Assembly: GCA_026014735.1 (NCBI GenBank)
Contig: JAOZHT010000003.1
Coordinates: 248,001-312,000 of the forward strand
From: Candidatus Bathyarchaeota archaeon
GTDB lineage: Archaea; Thermoproteota; Bathyarchaeia; Bathyarchaeales; Bathycorpusculaceae
Length of the DNA stretch: 64,000 bases
Direction of reading: 5' to 3'
The translations under genes were made by a program, and so were the position numbers. Below the pieces are notes generated by a model, which saw only the letters and a list, made by a program, of their open reading frames with translations, was not told the origin of the DNA and did no database searches. This document shows, in pieces, positions 24,469 through 33,283 of this stretch; positions within the stretch are counted from its first letter, which is position 1, and every line of letters starts with the position of its first letter.

Positions 24469-25839
24469 CTAGCGCATGTGGCGGAAAGCAAAATCCGATA
24501 CACGCTCAAAGGGCGTGCCCACCGCGGGGTAGGCTCGGCCAAGATAGCGCCTGCCATAGAACTGCAGCTGCGCCTTGGCTATGGCGAATTTGAGTTTGCC
24601 CTCGCTAAAGCCCCAGTCCACCAGCAGCTTATGCCGAATCAGCCGGTAGCTTCTGGGCTCCTCCCAATCCTCCACCGCCACGCCCCGCCCCGCCACACGC
24701 TCATACAGAGGCGTCCCCGGAATCGGGTAGGGTAAGGTGAAGGAAAGATAATCCAGCGGCAGCGAAGACGCGAACCGTAGCGTGTCAAGCACGGTTCGGT
24801 CGGTTTCGCCGGGGTACCCCACGATGAAAAACGCGCCCGTGCCGAGTCCCGCGGCTTTGGCTGTGTAAACTGCCTGCTTTGCCTGAGAGGTAGTGATGCG
24901 CTTATTCATCAACTCCAGCACATCATCGTTGCCTGATTCGATGCCAAAGAAAACGCGCACGCAGCCTGAGCGCTTCATCGCAGAGGCCACCTCCCGGTTC
25001 AGGGTGTCTACCCTTGAGAGGCACTCCCACCCCACATCCACGCCCCGACGATGCAGCTCCCCGCACACCGCCAGGAGGTGATCGCGGTTGAGGGTGAAGC
25101 AGTCGTCGGCAAACCAGACCCGCTTATACCCCAACGAGGCAATCTCCTCGACTTCGTCGACGATGTTGGCGGCGGAGCGGCTGCGGATGTCGGAGCCAAA
25201 GATGGGGCGGCTGCAGAAGTCGCAGTTAAAGGGGCAGCCCCGCGAGGTAATCATCGAGGTGGTGGTGTAGCCGAAGCGGCGTTGGTAGTAGCGTTTGTAG
25301 GCATCGTTGTCGAAGAGGCGCCTTGCGGGAAAAGGTAACGTGTTAAGGTCGGAGATGAAGAGTCGGGGCTCGGTGGCAACAACTGAGTCACCGACCCGGT
25401 AAACAAGGCCCTTCACGCCCAGAAGCGGTTTCCCCTCTGCAACCACATCCGCCAACTCAGGCAGCGTCTGCTCGCCCTCGCCCACCGCCACCACATCAAA
25501 AACGCCTAAGAAACCCTGCGGCGACCAGGACGGCAAAGGGCCTCCCACCACCAGAAGGCAGCTGCCTCCGAGGCGGCTTCGAATTTCAGCGGCGAGTTCA
25601 AGGGTGGTTTTCTTCATGGAGAACATGCAGTAGAAACCCACGATTTGCGGCGCTTCACCAGTAACCCGCGCCAGCGCCTCCTCGCGGCTCAGAAAGGTGC
25701 AGTCGACCAGCGACACCTCCACGCCGCGTTGGCGGAGAGCAGCGGCTATGTAGCCTAGGCCCAGGGGTGGGAAACGGAAGATGGATTTGTCGCGGGCGGG
25801 ATGAAAATATGGATAAACCAAAACAACCTTAACTGCCAA
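24469..25839 (-). CDS. B12-binding-domain radical SAM protein
   Basis: 456 aa. An N-terminal cobalamin-binding-type Rossmann domain (residues 4-140, LVYPYFHP...PLGLGYIAAALR...VVGGPLPSW, VAVGEGE) is followed by the radical SAM barrel with SRGCPFNCDFCSRP (CxxxCxxC) near residue 205, then FADDCFTLN, FGIESGND and a GYPGETD segment. Members are methyltransferases or mutase-like enzymes acting on lipids, hopanoids or antibiotics; the substrate here cannot be told. The usual B12 DxHxxG histidine motif is not evident, so the N-terminal domain may not hold cobalamin. Confidence 0.9.
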   Translation of the reverse strand: MAVKVVLVYPYFHPARDKSIFRFPPLGLGYIAAALRQRGVEVSLVDCTFLSREEALARVTGEAPQIVGFYCMFSMKKTTLELAAEIRSRLGGSCLLVVGGPLPSWSPQGFLGVFDVVAVGEGEQTLPELADVVAEGKPLLGVKGLVYRVGDSVVATEPRLFISDLNTLPFPARRLFDNDAYKRYYQRRFGYTTTSMITSRGCPFNCDFCSRPIFGSDIRSRSAANIVDEVEEIASLGYKRVWFADDCFTLNRDHLLAVCGELHRRGVDVGWECLSRVDTLNREVASAMKRSGCVRVFFGIESGNDDVLELMNKRITTSQAKQAVYTAKAAGLGTGAFFIVGYPGETDRTVLDTLRFASSLPLDYLSFTLPYPIPGTPLYERVAGRGVAVEDWEEPRSYRLIRHKLLVDWGFSEGKLKFAIAKAQLQFYGRRYLGRAYPAVGTPFERVSDFAFRHMR

Positions 25840-25936
25840 AAAAGGATGCCTCAGAAGATGCTGAGAAACTACTCTTCTGATTACTTAAAAACGCTTGCGT
25901 TCTGGGGCGGCTGAAAACTAAAAGGGGGAGGGGGTG

Positions 25937-26734
25937 TTAGGCTGCTTGGATTTTGGGGGCTTCGCTGGTTAGGATGTTGTCTTTGCTCCAGAGCCAATTG
26001 GTTTTCTTAAGCACACTTAGCAGTGGAACAGCAACAAGCATCACAATCACCGCCTGAATTATCCTGACGGCGGGGTAGAGGAAGGGGCTGGCGATGAGTC
26101 CAACTTGGACGGCTTCAAGAGACATGCCGAAGACGCCGCTGTAAACGGGGGGCGTCACATACATGAGTGTGCCGAACATGTTGTCTGCTTCGTTGCCGAT
26201 GAATCCCAATATGAAGAAGAAGGCGCTGCCGTAGGCAATGGACATTTTCTTTCCGAAAAACGCTAAGGGCAAAATTAACAGTATAGCGATGACTTTGTCA
26301 AAAAGCGTTGCGGCGGCCATGAACCAGTTATTGACTGCTAACCCGCCTAGAACGGTTTGCCCCGTGATTGGGCTGACGGGTGGAGTGAAGAGGAACGCAG
26401 TTACCATAACCGCAAAGGTTACCAGGGCATATTTCCATTTTTTGTAGAAAATCAAACCCACAATTAAGGCGTTAAACATTGGCGCAAGTATGAAGGGGGC
26501 ACCGTAGGGGGACATGCCCGTTAAGGCCCAGGTTACGGAGGATCCTAAGAGGGCTGCTGCGGCGCCGAGGTAGGGGCCAAGGATTATGCCGAAAACTGAT
26601 GCGATTAATGCTGCGAAGCCTATTTCTATTGTTCCGATGCCGGTGGGGATTCTTATCGGGGCGATTAAGGATAGTACGTAAAATAGGGCTGCGAATACCG
26701 CCATCAAGGCGACTTGTTGGGTTTTTATCTTCAT
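25937..26734 (-). CDS. ECF transporter S component
   Basis: Membrane substrate-binding subunit (S component) of an energy-coupling-factor vitamin importer, about 265 aa from ATG 26734 (MKIKTQQVALMAVFAAL). Six hydrophobic helices; the Ala-rich first helix and PIRIPTGIGTIEIGFAALI are typical of the group. No A/A'/T genes are in the window, so it would use a shared ECF module. Substrate not evident; the divergent neighbour is a pterin-binding protein, which hints at a pterin or other vitamin. Two ATGTAAA-type palindromes flank its TATA box. Confidence 0.82.
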   Translation of the reverse strand: MKIKTQQVALMAVFAALFYVLSLIAPIRIPTGIGTIEIGFAALIASVFGIILGPYLGAAAALLGSSVTWALTGMSPYGAPFILAPMFNALIVGLIFYKKWKYALVTFAVMVTAFLFTPPVSPITGQTVLGGLAVNNWFMAAATLFDKVIAILLILPLAFFGKKMSIAYGSAFFFILGFIGNEADNMFGTLMYVTPPVYSGVFGMSLEAVQVGLIASPFLYPAVRIIQAVIVMLVAVPLLSVLKKTNWLWSKDNILTSEAPKIQAA

Positions 26735-26765
26735 TTCCCGGGGACTCCTGTATTTCTTTTCAACG

Positions 26766-26817
26766 TTATGTAAAATTTTACATAGCGTCACCATATAAAA
26801 GATTTACGATGTAAAAT
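26766..26817 (-). promoter_or_regulatory. ECF promoter: TATA box between two palindromic operators
   Basis: ATGTAAAATTTTACAT (26768-26783) is a perfect 16-bp palindrome; TTTACGATGTAAA (26803-26815) is a second copy. Between them on the minus strand is CTTTTATATGG (26801-26792), a TATA box about 60 nt before ATG 26734. The downstream site would cover the transcription start, as for a repressor. A related TTTACATGTAAA is at 28460-28471. Confidence 0.65.
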
Positions 26818-26890
26818 ACTCCATAACAACCACTAACCTGCCCCACAAAAAACAAATACCCCCACCCAAAACAACACACAGGCAACAACC

Positions 26891-28444
26891 ATGACCATCC
26901 TACTAATCACCGGAACCCTCGCCGAAGCAACCGTCAAACAATACGCCCAACAAAGCCAGACCCCCACAGAAGTCCTCGCCCTAAACGTACAAGTCGCAGC
27001 CTTCCTCACCCCCACCCTCATCGCCAAATCACTCCAAAAAACCAGCCTCCAAGGCATCACCGCCATCCTCACCCCCGGGCAAATCCTCGGCGACACCCAA
27101 ACCATAACCGACGCCACCCACATCCCCGCCTACAAAGGCCCCCGCTACGCCGCCGACCTCCCAACCATCATGGACTGCATAGGCCAAATTGAACTCTCAA
27201 CCACCCAACCCGCCGACGACCTCCTAAGAGAACGCCTACAACAGAATGCCCTCCAAGAGCTTGAACGCGTCGAGGCAAACCGCTCTGCCCTGCTGGCAAA
27301 CCCCCGAAACCTCCTCGTGGGCGATGTGGCGGTCGGCAGGGATTTTCCGATGCGGGTTCTGGCGGAAATCGTGGATGCACCGCTGCTGGAGACGGCTGAG
27401 ATTGCGCGGCTGGCAAAACGCTTCGTTGCCGGGGGCGCCAATATCATCGATGTGGGCATGGTGGCTGGGCAGTGCCTCCCAGCGGAAGCAAAACGCGCGG
27501 TCGCCGCCGTCAAAGCCGCCGTTGATGTGCCAGTAAGCATCGATAGCCTGAACCCTGTGGAAATCAAAGCCGCAGTTGAGGCAGGCGTAGATTTGATTTT
27601 AAGCGCCGACGCAGGCAACCTCAAAGCCATCGCACCCTACGCCCAGGACACCGCAGTCGTGGTTATTCCCACTAACCAGCGCCGAGGCATCTTCCCCACA
27701 ACCCCCGCTGCCCGCGTGCACATGCTCGAGCGGCTCATAAAGCAGGCAAAGCAGCTTGGGTTTAAAAGAATCATCGGCGACCTAATCCTTGCACCCACAA
27801 ACATCCTGGACTCCTACGTTGCCTTCCAGCAGTTCAGCGGCAGAAACCCCGATGTGCCCCTGCTGATCGGCATCGCAAACGTGGTGGAGCTCTTCGACGC
27901 GGACTCCGTGGGCCTCAACGCCCTGCTTGCGCGGCTGGCCAGCGAAGTGAACGTGGGGGTTTTGTTGGTTACTGAGGCTACTCCTAAAGCCAGGGGAAGC
28001 GTGGCTGAGGCGGCAGCGGCGTCGAAGATGATGTTTCTGGCTAAACAGCGCAGCTCGGTGCCCCGGGACCTCGGCGTAGACCTGCTTATCCTGAAAGAGA
28101 AAACCAACCCAGACACGGCCCCGCCAGTGGACATCTCAAAGGTGCCCCTCACCCAGAACCCCACGCCTGCAACGGTCACAGTTGACCCCTGCGGCGTTTT
28201 CCGGATTATGGTTGACCGCGACGGCGGCAGCGTTGTCGCACTGCATTATGCCTCGGTTGATGCGCCGGAGCCGTTGCATGTGGTTAGGGGCGCGGATGGG
28301 GCGGTGGTGCTGGCTGAGTTGCTGCGGAGGGGGTGGGTTTCGCGGCTGGAGCATGCGGGGTATTTGGGTTTGGAGTTGGCTAAGGCTGAGGTTGCGCTTC
28401 GGGTTGGCCGGGGGTACGTTCAGGACGCGGCTTTATTCAAATAA
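26891..28444 (+). CDS. Dihydropteroate synthase-like pterin-binding protein
   Basis: 517 aa, the archaeal two-part form: an N-terminal alpha/beta domain (LLITGTLAEATVKQYA..., DUF6513-like) and a C-terminal pterin-binding TIM barrel (about 150-400) with NLLVGDVAVGRDFPMRVLAE, GANIIDVGMVAG, VPVSIDSLNPVEIKAAVEAG and ILSADAGN. This family (MJ0107 type) is proposed to act in tetrahydromethanopterin or folate formation in archaea lacking classical FolP; direct proof is limited. Codon usage at the start is strongly C-rich. Divergent from the ECF S gene. Confidence 0.88.
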   Translation: MTILLITGTLAEATVKQYAQQSQTPTEVLALNVQVAAFLTPTLIAKSLQKTSLQGITAILTPGQILGDTQTITDATHIPAYKGPRYAADLPTIMDCIGQIELSTTQPADDLLRERLQQNALQELERVEANRSALLANPRNLLVGDVAVGRDFPMRVLAEIVDAPLLETAEIARLAKRFVAGGANIIDVGMVAGQCLPAEAKRAVAAVKAAVDVPVSIDSLNPVEIKAAVEAGVDLILSADAGNLKAIAPYAQDTAVVVIPTNQRRGIFPTTPAARVHMLERLIKQAKQLGFKRIIGDLILAPTNILDSYVAFQQFSGRNPDVPLLIGIANVVELFDADSVGLNALLARLASEVNVGVLLVTEATPKARGSVAEAAAASKMMFLAKQRSSVPRDLGVDLLILKEKTNPDTAPPVDISKVPLTQNPTPATVTVDPCGVFRIMVDRDGGSVVALHYASVDAPEPLHVVRGADGAVVLAELLRRGWVSRLEHAGYLGLELAKAEVALRVGRGYVQDAALFK

Positions 28445-28459
28445 CGCATGCCGCAATTT

Positions 28460-28471
28460 TTTACATGTAAA
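28460..28471. promoter_or_regulatory. TTTACATGTAAA palindrome
   Basis: Perfect 12-bp palindrome 15 bp after the dihydropteroate-synthase-like gene. Half-sites match those of the ECF operators. It may act on the next gene (28652) or be a chance AT-rich palindrome. Confidence 0.35.
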
Positions 28472-28651
28472 TGTATAATTTGCAGCCAATGCATGCGCAT
28501 GGAGAAAAACCAAATTTTACCGCCTGATTTTTAAGCTATTTTGATTATAGCGCCTTTTTTTGAGTCTTTTTGTCTGTCGGGGCAGGCGCCTTAGGTATTA
28601 GCAAATTTTAAATAATATTTGGGTTGATAAATTAATTTTGAGGTTAATAGC

Positions 28652-28702
28652 GTGCCTAAAGCAGCCAAAAAAACCGCGGCAAAGGGTAAAAAGAAGAAAT
28701 AA
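28652..28702 (+). CDS. 16-aa lysine-rich peptide
   Basis: GTG start with GAGGT (28640-28644) 7 nt upstream, frame MPKAAKKTAAKGKKKK then TAA. An AT-rich TATA-like TTTTAAATAATATT (28607-28620) precedes it at the right distance and a hairpin terminator follows. The sequence looks like a histone-tail or ribosomal-protein tail and could bind nucleic acid. The complete transcription unit (promoter, ribosome site, ORF, terminator) within about 130 bp is the main support. Confidence 0.5.
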   Translation: MPKAAKKTAAKGKKKK

Positions 28703-28737
28703 AGCCTAAACAGGACGGCTTTCCCCTCACTTTTCTT
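28701..28737 (+). terminator. Hairpin plus T-rich terminator
   Basis: AAAGCC (28701-28706) / GGCTTT (28717-28722) stem, then TTTTCTTT at 28731-28738. Follows the 16-aa peptide gene directly. Confidence 0.5.
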
Positions 28738-28854
28738 TGGCCACCGCAAGGTATCACCCCACAAGAGGAATTGACATAAAAAACGCAAAGCCCGCATTGC
28801 TTTGGCATAAAACGTGGAACGAACCTTTATCTTCCAAGACGCAATAAACCTAGA

Positions 28855-29790
28855 ATGAAGGGTGAAGATTATTTGGAAAGCAACCTGTTGAGCACAAGCC
28901 TCGCTGGACTGCAACTGCCCAACCCCACCATGCTGGCCTCAGGCATCATGGGCTACTCCGCTCAATCCATGAAGCGCATAGTAAAAGGTGGCGCAGGCGC
29001 AGTAGTCACAAAATCCGTCGGCGCACAGCCCAGATTCGGCTACAGCAACCCCACCATCGTGCAGGCAGAAGCAGGCTTAATCAACGCTATGGGTTTACCG
29101 AACCCAGGCATCGATGTTTTCAAAGAAGAAATCGAGTTCTCAAAAAAAGTGCTCCATGTCCCCCTCATAGTCAGCGTCTTCGGCTACTCCGCAGAGGAAT
29201 ACGCGGCGGTGGCAGCAAAAGCCACGAAGGCTGGTGCAGACGCAATCGAGCTAAACGTTTCTTGCCCGCATGTAAAGCAGACAGGCGCAGAAATCGGGCA
29301 GAGCCCCAAATTCCTCTCGGAGGTAGTGCAGCAGGTTAAAGCCGCCATAAATGTGCCCCTCATCGTTAAGCTCTCACCTAACGTCGCCGACATAACTGTG
29401 CTTGCGCAATCAGCCATCGAGGCGGGCGCGGACGCGTTAACGGCGGTTAACACCCTTAAAGCCATCGCTATAGACGCAGAAACCACCCTGCCTATCCTAA
29501 GCAACGTAAAAGGCGGGTTATCTGGGGCTGCCATGAAACCGGTTGCGCTGCGCTGTGTCTATGATATCGCTGAGCAATTTCAGGTGCCTATCATCGGCTG
29601 CGGCGGCGTCATGAACTGGCGGGATGCAGTGGAGTTCTTTTTAGCTGGGGCGTCGGCGGTGCAGATTGGCACGGCAGTGGCTGACGACATAGAAGTTTTC
29701 CAGCAGGTAAACAAGGGAGTTGAAACGTATTTGAGAAAGAAACATGCAAGGAGCGTAAAGGATATTGTCGGGCTTGCCCACCGCAAATAA
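28855..29790 (+). CDS. pyrD: Dihydroorotate dehydrogenase, class 1B catalytic subunit
   Basis: FMN enzyme of pyrimidine synthesis, 311 aa, oxidising dihydroorotate to orotate. LELNVSCPHVK-type segment (IELNVSCPHVKQTG) carries the catalytic cysteine of class 1; LIVKLSPNVADI, NTLKAIAIDAET and IIGCGGVMNWRDAVEF (FMN phosphate site) are all present. Followed 4 bp later by pyrK, the Fe-S/FAD subunit, making the NAD-linked class 1B heterotetramer. The start ATG 28855 follows an AATAAACC region. Confidence 0.96.
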   Translation: MKGEDYLESNLLSTSLAGLQLPNPTMLASGIMGYSAQSMKRIVKGGAGAVVTKSVGAQPRFGYSNPTIVQAEAGLINAMGLPNPGIDVFKEEIEFSKKVLHVPLIVSVFGYSAEEYAAVAAKATKAGADAIELNVSCPHVKQTGAEIGQSPKFLSEVVQQVKAAINVPLIVKLSPNVADITVLAQSAIEAGADALTAVNTLKAIAIDAETTLPILSNVKGGLSGAAMKPVALRCVYDIAEQFQVPIIGCGGVMNWRDAVEFFLAGASAVQIGTAVADDIEVFQQVNKGVETYLRKKHARSVKDIVGLAHRK

Positions 29791-29794
29791 CACG

Positions 29795-30583
29795 ATGCGC
29801 ACAACCCAGATTGTGCAGATACGCACGGAAAGTCCCTCAGTGAAAACCTTCGTGCTGCCGGATAGGCTATGCTGCAAAGCTAAACCCGGGCAGTTTCTGA
29901 TGCTCTGGATACCGGGCATAGATGAGATTCCGCTTAGCATAATGGATGCTTCTAACGGGTTAGTTTCGGTTTCTGTAAAAGCCGTCGGAGACGCCACACG
30001 TCACATGCATCAACTTGAGGCAGGCGCAACCGTGGGGGTTCGCGGACCCTTCGGCACCTGCTTTACGGAGAGCCGAGGCAAAGTGCTTCTGGTCGGCGGC
30101 GGAACAGGGACTGCGCCGTTGCTTTTCCTTGCTAAGCAGCTTGCAGCCAAAACCGAGCGGTTATCCTTTGTGGAGGGAGCCAAAACCAAAGACGAATTAC
30201 TCTTTGTCCGCGAACTCGGCCGCGTCTGCCAAGAAAAGAACATCATAACAACCACCGAAGATGGCACCGCTGGTCTGCAGTGCCTTGTCACTCAGCCCCT
30301 CGCAGAACTCCTCAACAAGGAACACTTTGACATGATTTACACCTGCGGCCCCGAAGTGATGGTGAAGAAGATCTTTGAGTTAACTGAGGCGCGTAAGCTG
30401 CCTTTGGAAGCAAGTCTGGAGCGGCTGATGCGCTGCGGGATTGGCTTGTGCGGTAGCTGCGTTATCGGGAAGTATCGGGTTTGCCGTGATGGCCCCGTGT
30501 TTACGGCGGCGCAGCTTCGCGAGGTGAGCGGGGAACTTGGGATTTCAAAGATGGGCTTTGACGGCTCACGCATCCCGGTTTAG
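29795..30583 (+). CDS. pyrK: Dihydroorotate dehydrogenase electron-transfer subunit
   Basis: 262-aa ferredoxin-reductase-type protein: FAD-binding barrel (FLMLWIPGIDEIPLSI), NAD-binding half (VLLVGGGTGTAPLLFLA) and a C-terminal [2Fe-2S] site RCGIGLCGSC...VC. It passes electrons from PyrD FMN to NAD. ATG 29795 is chosen because TTG 29765 would overlap pyrD. Forms an operon with pyrD. Confidence 0.95.
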   Translation: MRTTQIVQIRTESPSVKTFVLPDRLCCKAKPGQFLMLWIPGIDEIPLSIMDASNGLVSVSVKAVGDATRHMHQLEAGATVGVRGPFGTCFTESRGKVLLVGGGTGTAPLLFLAKQLAAKTERLSFVEGAKTKDELLFVRELGRVCQEKNIITTTEDGTAGLQCLVTQPLAELLNKEHFDMIYTCGPEVMVKKIFELTEARKLPLEASLERLMRCGIGLCGSCVIGKYRVCRDGPVFTAAQLREVSGELGISKMGFDGSRIPV

Positions 30584-30714
30584 CGTCCGCCAATTCGGCA
30601 CTTTTTGGTCTGCTACAGATGACGCTGCGTGGATCTCGGCTTATGGAAGGCACTGGGGTAGCTGAACTATATGCGGCAGTCTACCTGTCAGTACATCAGA
30701 AAATCTGGCGTTAA

Positions 30715-30853
30715 CTGTTTTTTCTATAGTTGTTGTTGTGGGGGACCCCTCTTTACACAACAACAACCCGCGGCTTGAGCAAAACAACGCCTTTTGGCAG
30801 CAGGCGTTTTGACGCATTGCAGACTGGTTGTGCAATCTGCCACAAGCAGAACA
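30715..30853 (+). ncRNA. Candidate structured RNA element, copy B
   Basis: Second copy of the element at 514-652, of equal length, between the convergent genes pyrK and the molybdopterin oxidoreductase. GTTGTTGTTGTG pairs with CACAACAACAAC, enclosing GGGG/CCCC; then GCC-TTTT-GGC; then the invariant GCATTGCAG and GGTTGTGCAATC blocks ending CCACAAGCAGAAC. As no gene follows on this strand for several kb, it is likely a stand-alone transcript or a mobile repeat. Strand is inferred from copy A. Confidence 0.55.
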
Positions 30854-30898
30854 GACGAAAATTTGGTGCGGGTAATGGGGAGATGTTGGCAGAGGAGT

Positions 30899-31573
30899 TT
30901 AGCGGAGGGTGGCGTTGTTGGGGTAGCCGCGGCTTTCCCAGTAGCCCAGATAGTTGGGGTTGTCGGTTACTTCGATTGTGGTTACCCACTTTATCCACTT
31001 ATACCCGTATTGGCTCTCGGCGACAAGCTGGAAGGGATAGCCCCGCTCCGGCGGCAGCACCAACCCATTCATCTTGTAGGCGATTAAGATATTGTGGCTT
31101 GTCAAGTAATCCAGGGGCAACTCGGTGGAGTAGCCGTCGTATGCATAAAAGATGACGCCTACCGCATCCGATTTAACGCCGGCATCCCTGAGCAGGTCAT
31201 TTACCAAAAAGCCCTCCCACAGAATCGTAACTGACCAGCCCTCCACACAATGCAGGGTGGTGGCTTTCTGGTAGCTCTTGAATTTAGATAAAATCTCCTC
31301 GTAGCTGTACTCGAGGGTCTGATTCACCAGCCCAGTTATCTTTAGGCGATAGGTGGATTCGTTAACATACTGGGGACCTTTAATGGAGTTTTCTCTGAAG
31401 TCAGCGATGGAGGAGAGGTCTGCTCCCTGGTACTCCCGGATTTCCTCAGGATAGAGCTTGGGGGGCTGATTGTTCTGGGAGTTGAAGGCAGCGATGCCCA
31501 CGATGACTAAAAACATTATGACTAAAGAAGCCGCGATAATCTGCACAACACGCTTCCGATTTTTTATCTCCAT
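30899..31573 (-). CDS. Membrane-anchored molybdopterin oxidoreductase (sulfite oxidase fold)
   Basis: 224 aa with an N-terminal transmembrane anchor (about 9-29) placing the catalytic domain outside. Core: TYRLKITGLVNQTLEYSYEE, TLHCVEGWSV with the Mo-ligand cysteine, WEGFLVNDLL, GYSTELPLDYL, LAYKMNGLVLPPE-like and YGYKWIKWV, ending GYWESRGYP. Same family as the cytoplasmic protein at 8243 but with low identity. Redox partner unknown; YedY-type enzymes use membrane haem partners, none of which is adjacent. A TTTATTTATAGG TATA box lies about 40 nt before the ATG. Confidence 0.9.
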   Translation of the reverse strand: MEIKNRKRVVQIIAASLVIMFLVIVGIAAFNSQNNQPPKLYPEEIREYQGADLSSIADFRENSIKGPQYVNESTYRLKITGLVNQTLEYSYEEILSKFKSYQKATTLHCVEGWSVTILWEGFLVNDLLRDAGVKSDAVGVIFYAYDGYSTELPLDYLTSHNILIAYKMNGLVLPPERGYPFQLVAESQYGYKWIKWVTTIEVTDNPNYLGYWESRGYPNNATLR

Positions 31574-31679
31574 TATTCCTCAAAAACGGAAGGGGAAAAG
31601 CTGGTTTTAAATATGCCTATAAATAAACGAAGGAAACACCTGAAAACGCTTGAGCAGGAAATACCAAATGCCATTAAAG

Positions 31680-32093
31680 TTAGAGGGCGGCCTTCTGCTG
31701 TGCCGTAGCTAAATACCCCGGTAAACTCTCGATGCACTGCACATCCCGCCCTACAAGCCCATGCAGCTCCCGCCAAAAACGAACATTCACTTTCACGTGG
31801 GCACGCTCCAAATCCTGCTGCAGCCGCTTTGTGGCTTCTCTGCCTCGCCGATCATAATCCATAAGCAAAACAACCTCGCCGACGCCAAGCGCCTCAATCT
31901 CCCCGGCTGCCTCAAGAAAAGATTTGCCTCCGGTTTTGAGGGTGAGGATTGCGCCGTTGATGCCGAGTTCGGCGAGGGCGTGGGCGTCCTTTTTGCCCTC
32001 CACCACTATGGGTTTGCCCTTGGCGGCTTCCGAGGCGAGTTTAGCTATGAGCTCATGGATTTTTTCTAAGCGGTCCTTTAGGTGCGTGGACAA
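31680..32093 (-). CDS. TOPRIM-domain protein (UPF0292/RnmV-like)
   Basis: 137 aa. KPIVVEGKKDAHAL holds the conserved Glu, VVLLMDYDRRG the DxD motif of the TOPRIM fold, and a helical C-terminus follows. Archaeal stand-alone TOPRIM proteins related to primase/M5 nuclease are thought to cut or bind RNA. It begins 5 bp after tyrS and is probably co-transcribed with it, which fits an RNA-maturation role (inference). Confidence 0.88.
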   Translation of the reverse strand: MSTHLKDRLEKIHELIAKLASEAAKGKPIVVEGKKDAHALAELGINGAILTLKTGGKSFLEAAGEIEALGVGEVVLLMDYDRRGREATKRLQQDLERAHVKVNVRFWRELHGLVGRDVQCIESLPGYLATAQQKAAL

Positions 32094-32098
32094 GGCAG

Positions 32099-33271
32099 CT
32101 ACCTTGTGATTTTGGCTTGCCGCACCGTCTCAAGGCAGTCTTTGGCTTCCATGTTGTTGGCGAAGTAGCGGCGCACAGGCTCTAGTATGTTGCCGAGTTC
32201 GGCGGCGACGCCGTTTTTAAGGTCCATCGGATGCAGTTTGCCCTCAAGGTAGGCTGCTTCAAGCTGACCGAAGCCTTCGAAGCTGATGTTTCCGCCGAAT
32301 TTGGAGGGGCGCTCGATGGTGAAAACCTCTTTTTCACGGTAGATAATGTAGCGGCAGATGTCCATAATGGGGTTATGCTTAACGGTGCGTTCGGGACAGA
32401 AGGCTTTGGACATTTTCTTTTTTATTTCCTCAGGGGTATCGTAGATGAAGATGCAGGTGTCTGGTTTGCTTTTAGACATCTTGGCGGAGGCTATGGCTTC
32501 TCGTTCCTGCCCCTCGGGAATCGGCCAAACAGCGGGTTTAGCTAAGCCCTGCAGAAGGTGATGATGAACAGAAACGGGTTTCCAGTAACCGATTTTCTCG
32601 CCGATTTCCCGCGCAACCATATTGGCTTTACGTTGATCCAAGCCAAGCTGGCAGATTTTCACGTTTAACTGGTAGATGTCGGCGACCTGCATGGGCGTGT
32701 AGAGGTAGTCAGAGACGTAGTGGGCTTCGCCTTCCTTGCGCCCCGCAATCTCCAGGGTGCGGGTGGTGCGGGCGATGGTGAGTTCCTTGGCGATCCGCAC
32801 GGTTTTGGCCCAGTAATCGATGTCCTTGTAGAGTTCATCACTATAGATGAATTCGACTTTGTCGCCGGGGACGCCCAGCGCTAACCAGCTGTGGCGGAAC
32901 AGTTCTGCGGCTTTGCGGATGAGTTCCCGGTCGCCGCCAAGCTTGTTGTTTAGCCAAGCATGCCAAGTAGCCAGAAAAGCCTTGAAATGCACGCCTGCCT
33001 CTGCGAAATCCTTCATTTTGTAAGCGCAGATAACACCTGTGCCCAGATGCGCCAGACCCGAGGGTTCCCAGCCGTTGTAGGCGATGGGGTGCTCCTCGGC
33101 TTCCAGTAGGGCTCGGAGGTCTTCGGGGGTTACGACTTCCTCGGTGGGAGGTCTGCAAATTAGCTCAATTTTTCGTTCAATATCCACATGCTTCAGCTCT
33201 GTCTCTTGATAGCTTAGTGTTATTGGTGATTTAAGAATTCGCTCGGATATTAAAACTAATTCGAGACTCAA
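32099..33271 (-). CDS. tyrS: Tyrosyl-tRNA synthetase
   Basis: Class I enzyme attaching tyrosine to tRNA-Tyr. PSGLAHLGTG is the HIGH-type motif, SAKMSKSKPDT the KMSKS loop near residue 264, and QLGLDQRKANMVARE the tyrosine/adenylate region. 390 aa; the archaeal/eukaryal form without the bacterial S4 domain. The N-terminal 30 residues are longer than usual, so an internal start such as the one before VDIERKIELI is possible. Operon with the TOPRIM gene. Confidence 0.95.
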   Translation of the reverse strand: MSLELVLISERILKSPITLSYQETELKHVDIERKIELICRPPTEEVVTPEDLRALLEAEEHPIAYNGWEPSGLAHLGTGVICAYKMKDFAEAGVHFKAFLATWHAWLNNKLGGDRELIRKAAELFRHSWLALGVPGDKVEFIYSDELYKDIDYWAKTVRIAKELTIARTTRTLEIAGRKEGEAHYVSDYLYTPMQVADIYQLNVKICQLGLDQRKANMVAREIGEKIGYWKPVSVHHHLLQGLAKPAVWPIPEGQEREAIASAKMSKSKPDTCIFIYDTPEEIKKKMSKAFCPERTVKHNPIMDICRYIIYREKEVFTIERPSKFGGNISFEGFGQLEAAYLEGKLHPMDLKNGVAAELGNILEPVRRYFANNMEAKDCLETVRQAKITR

Positions 33272-33283
33272 CGGCGCGGTGCA

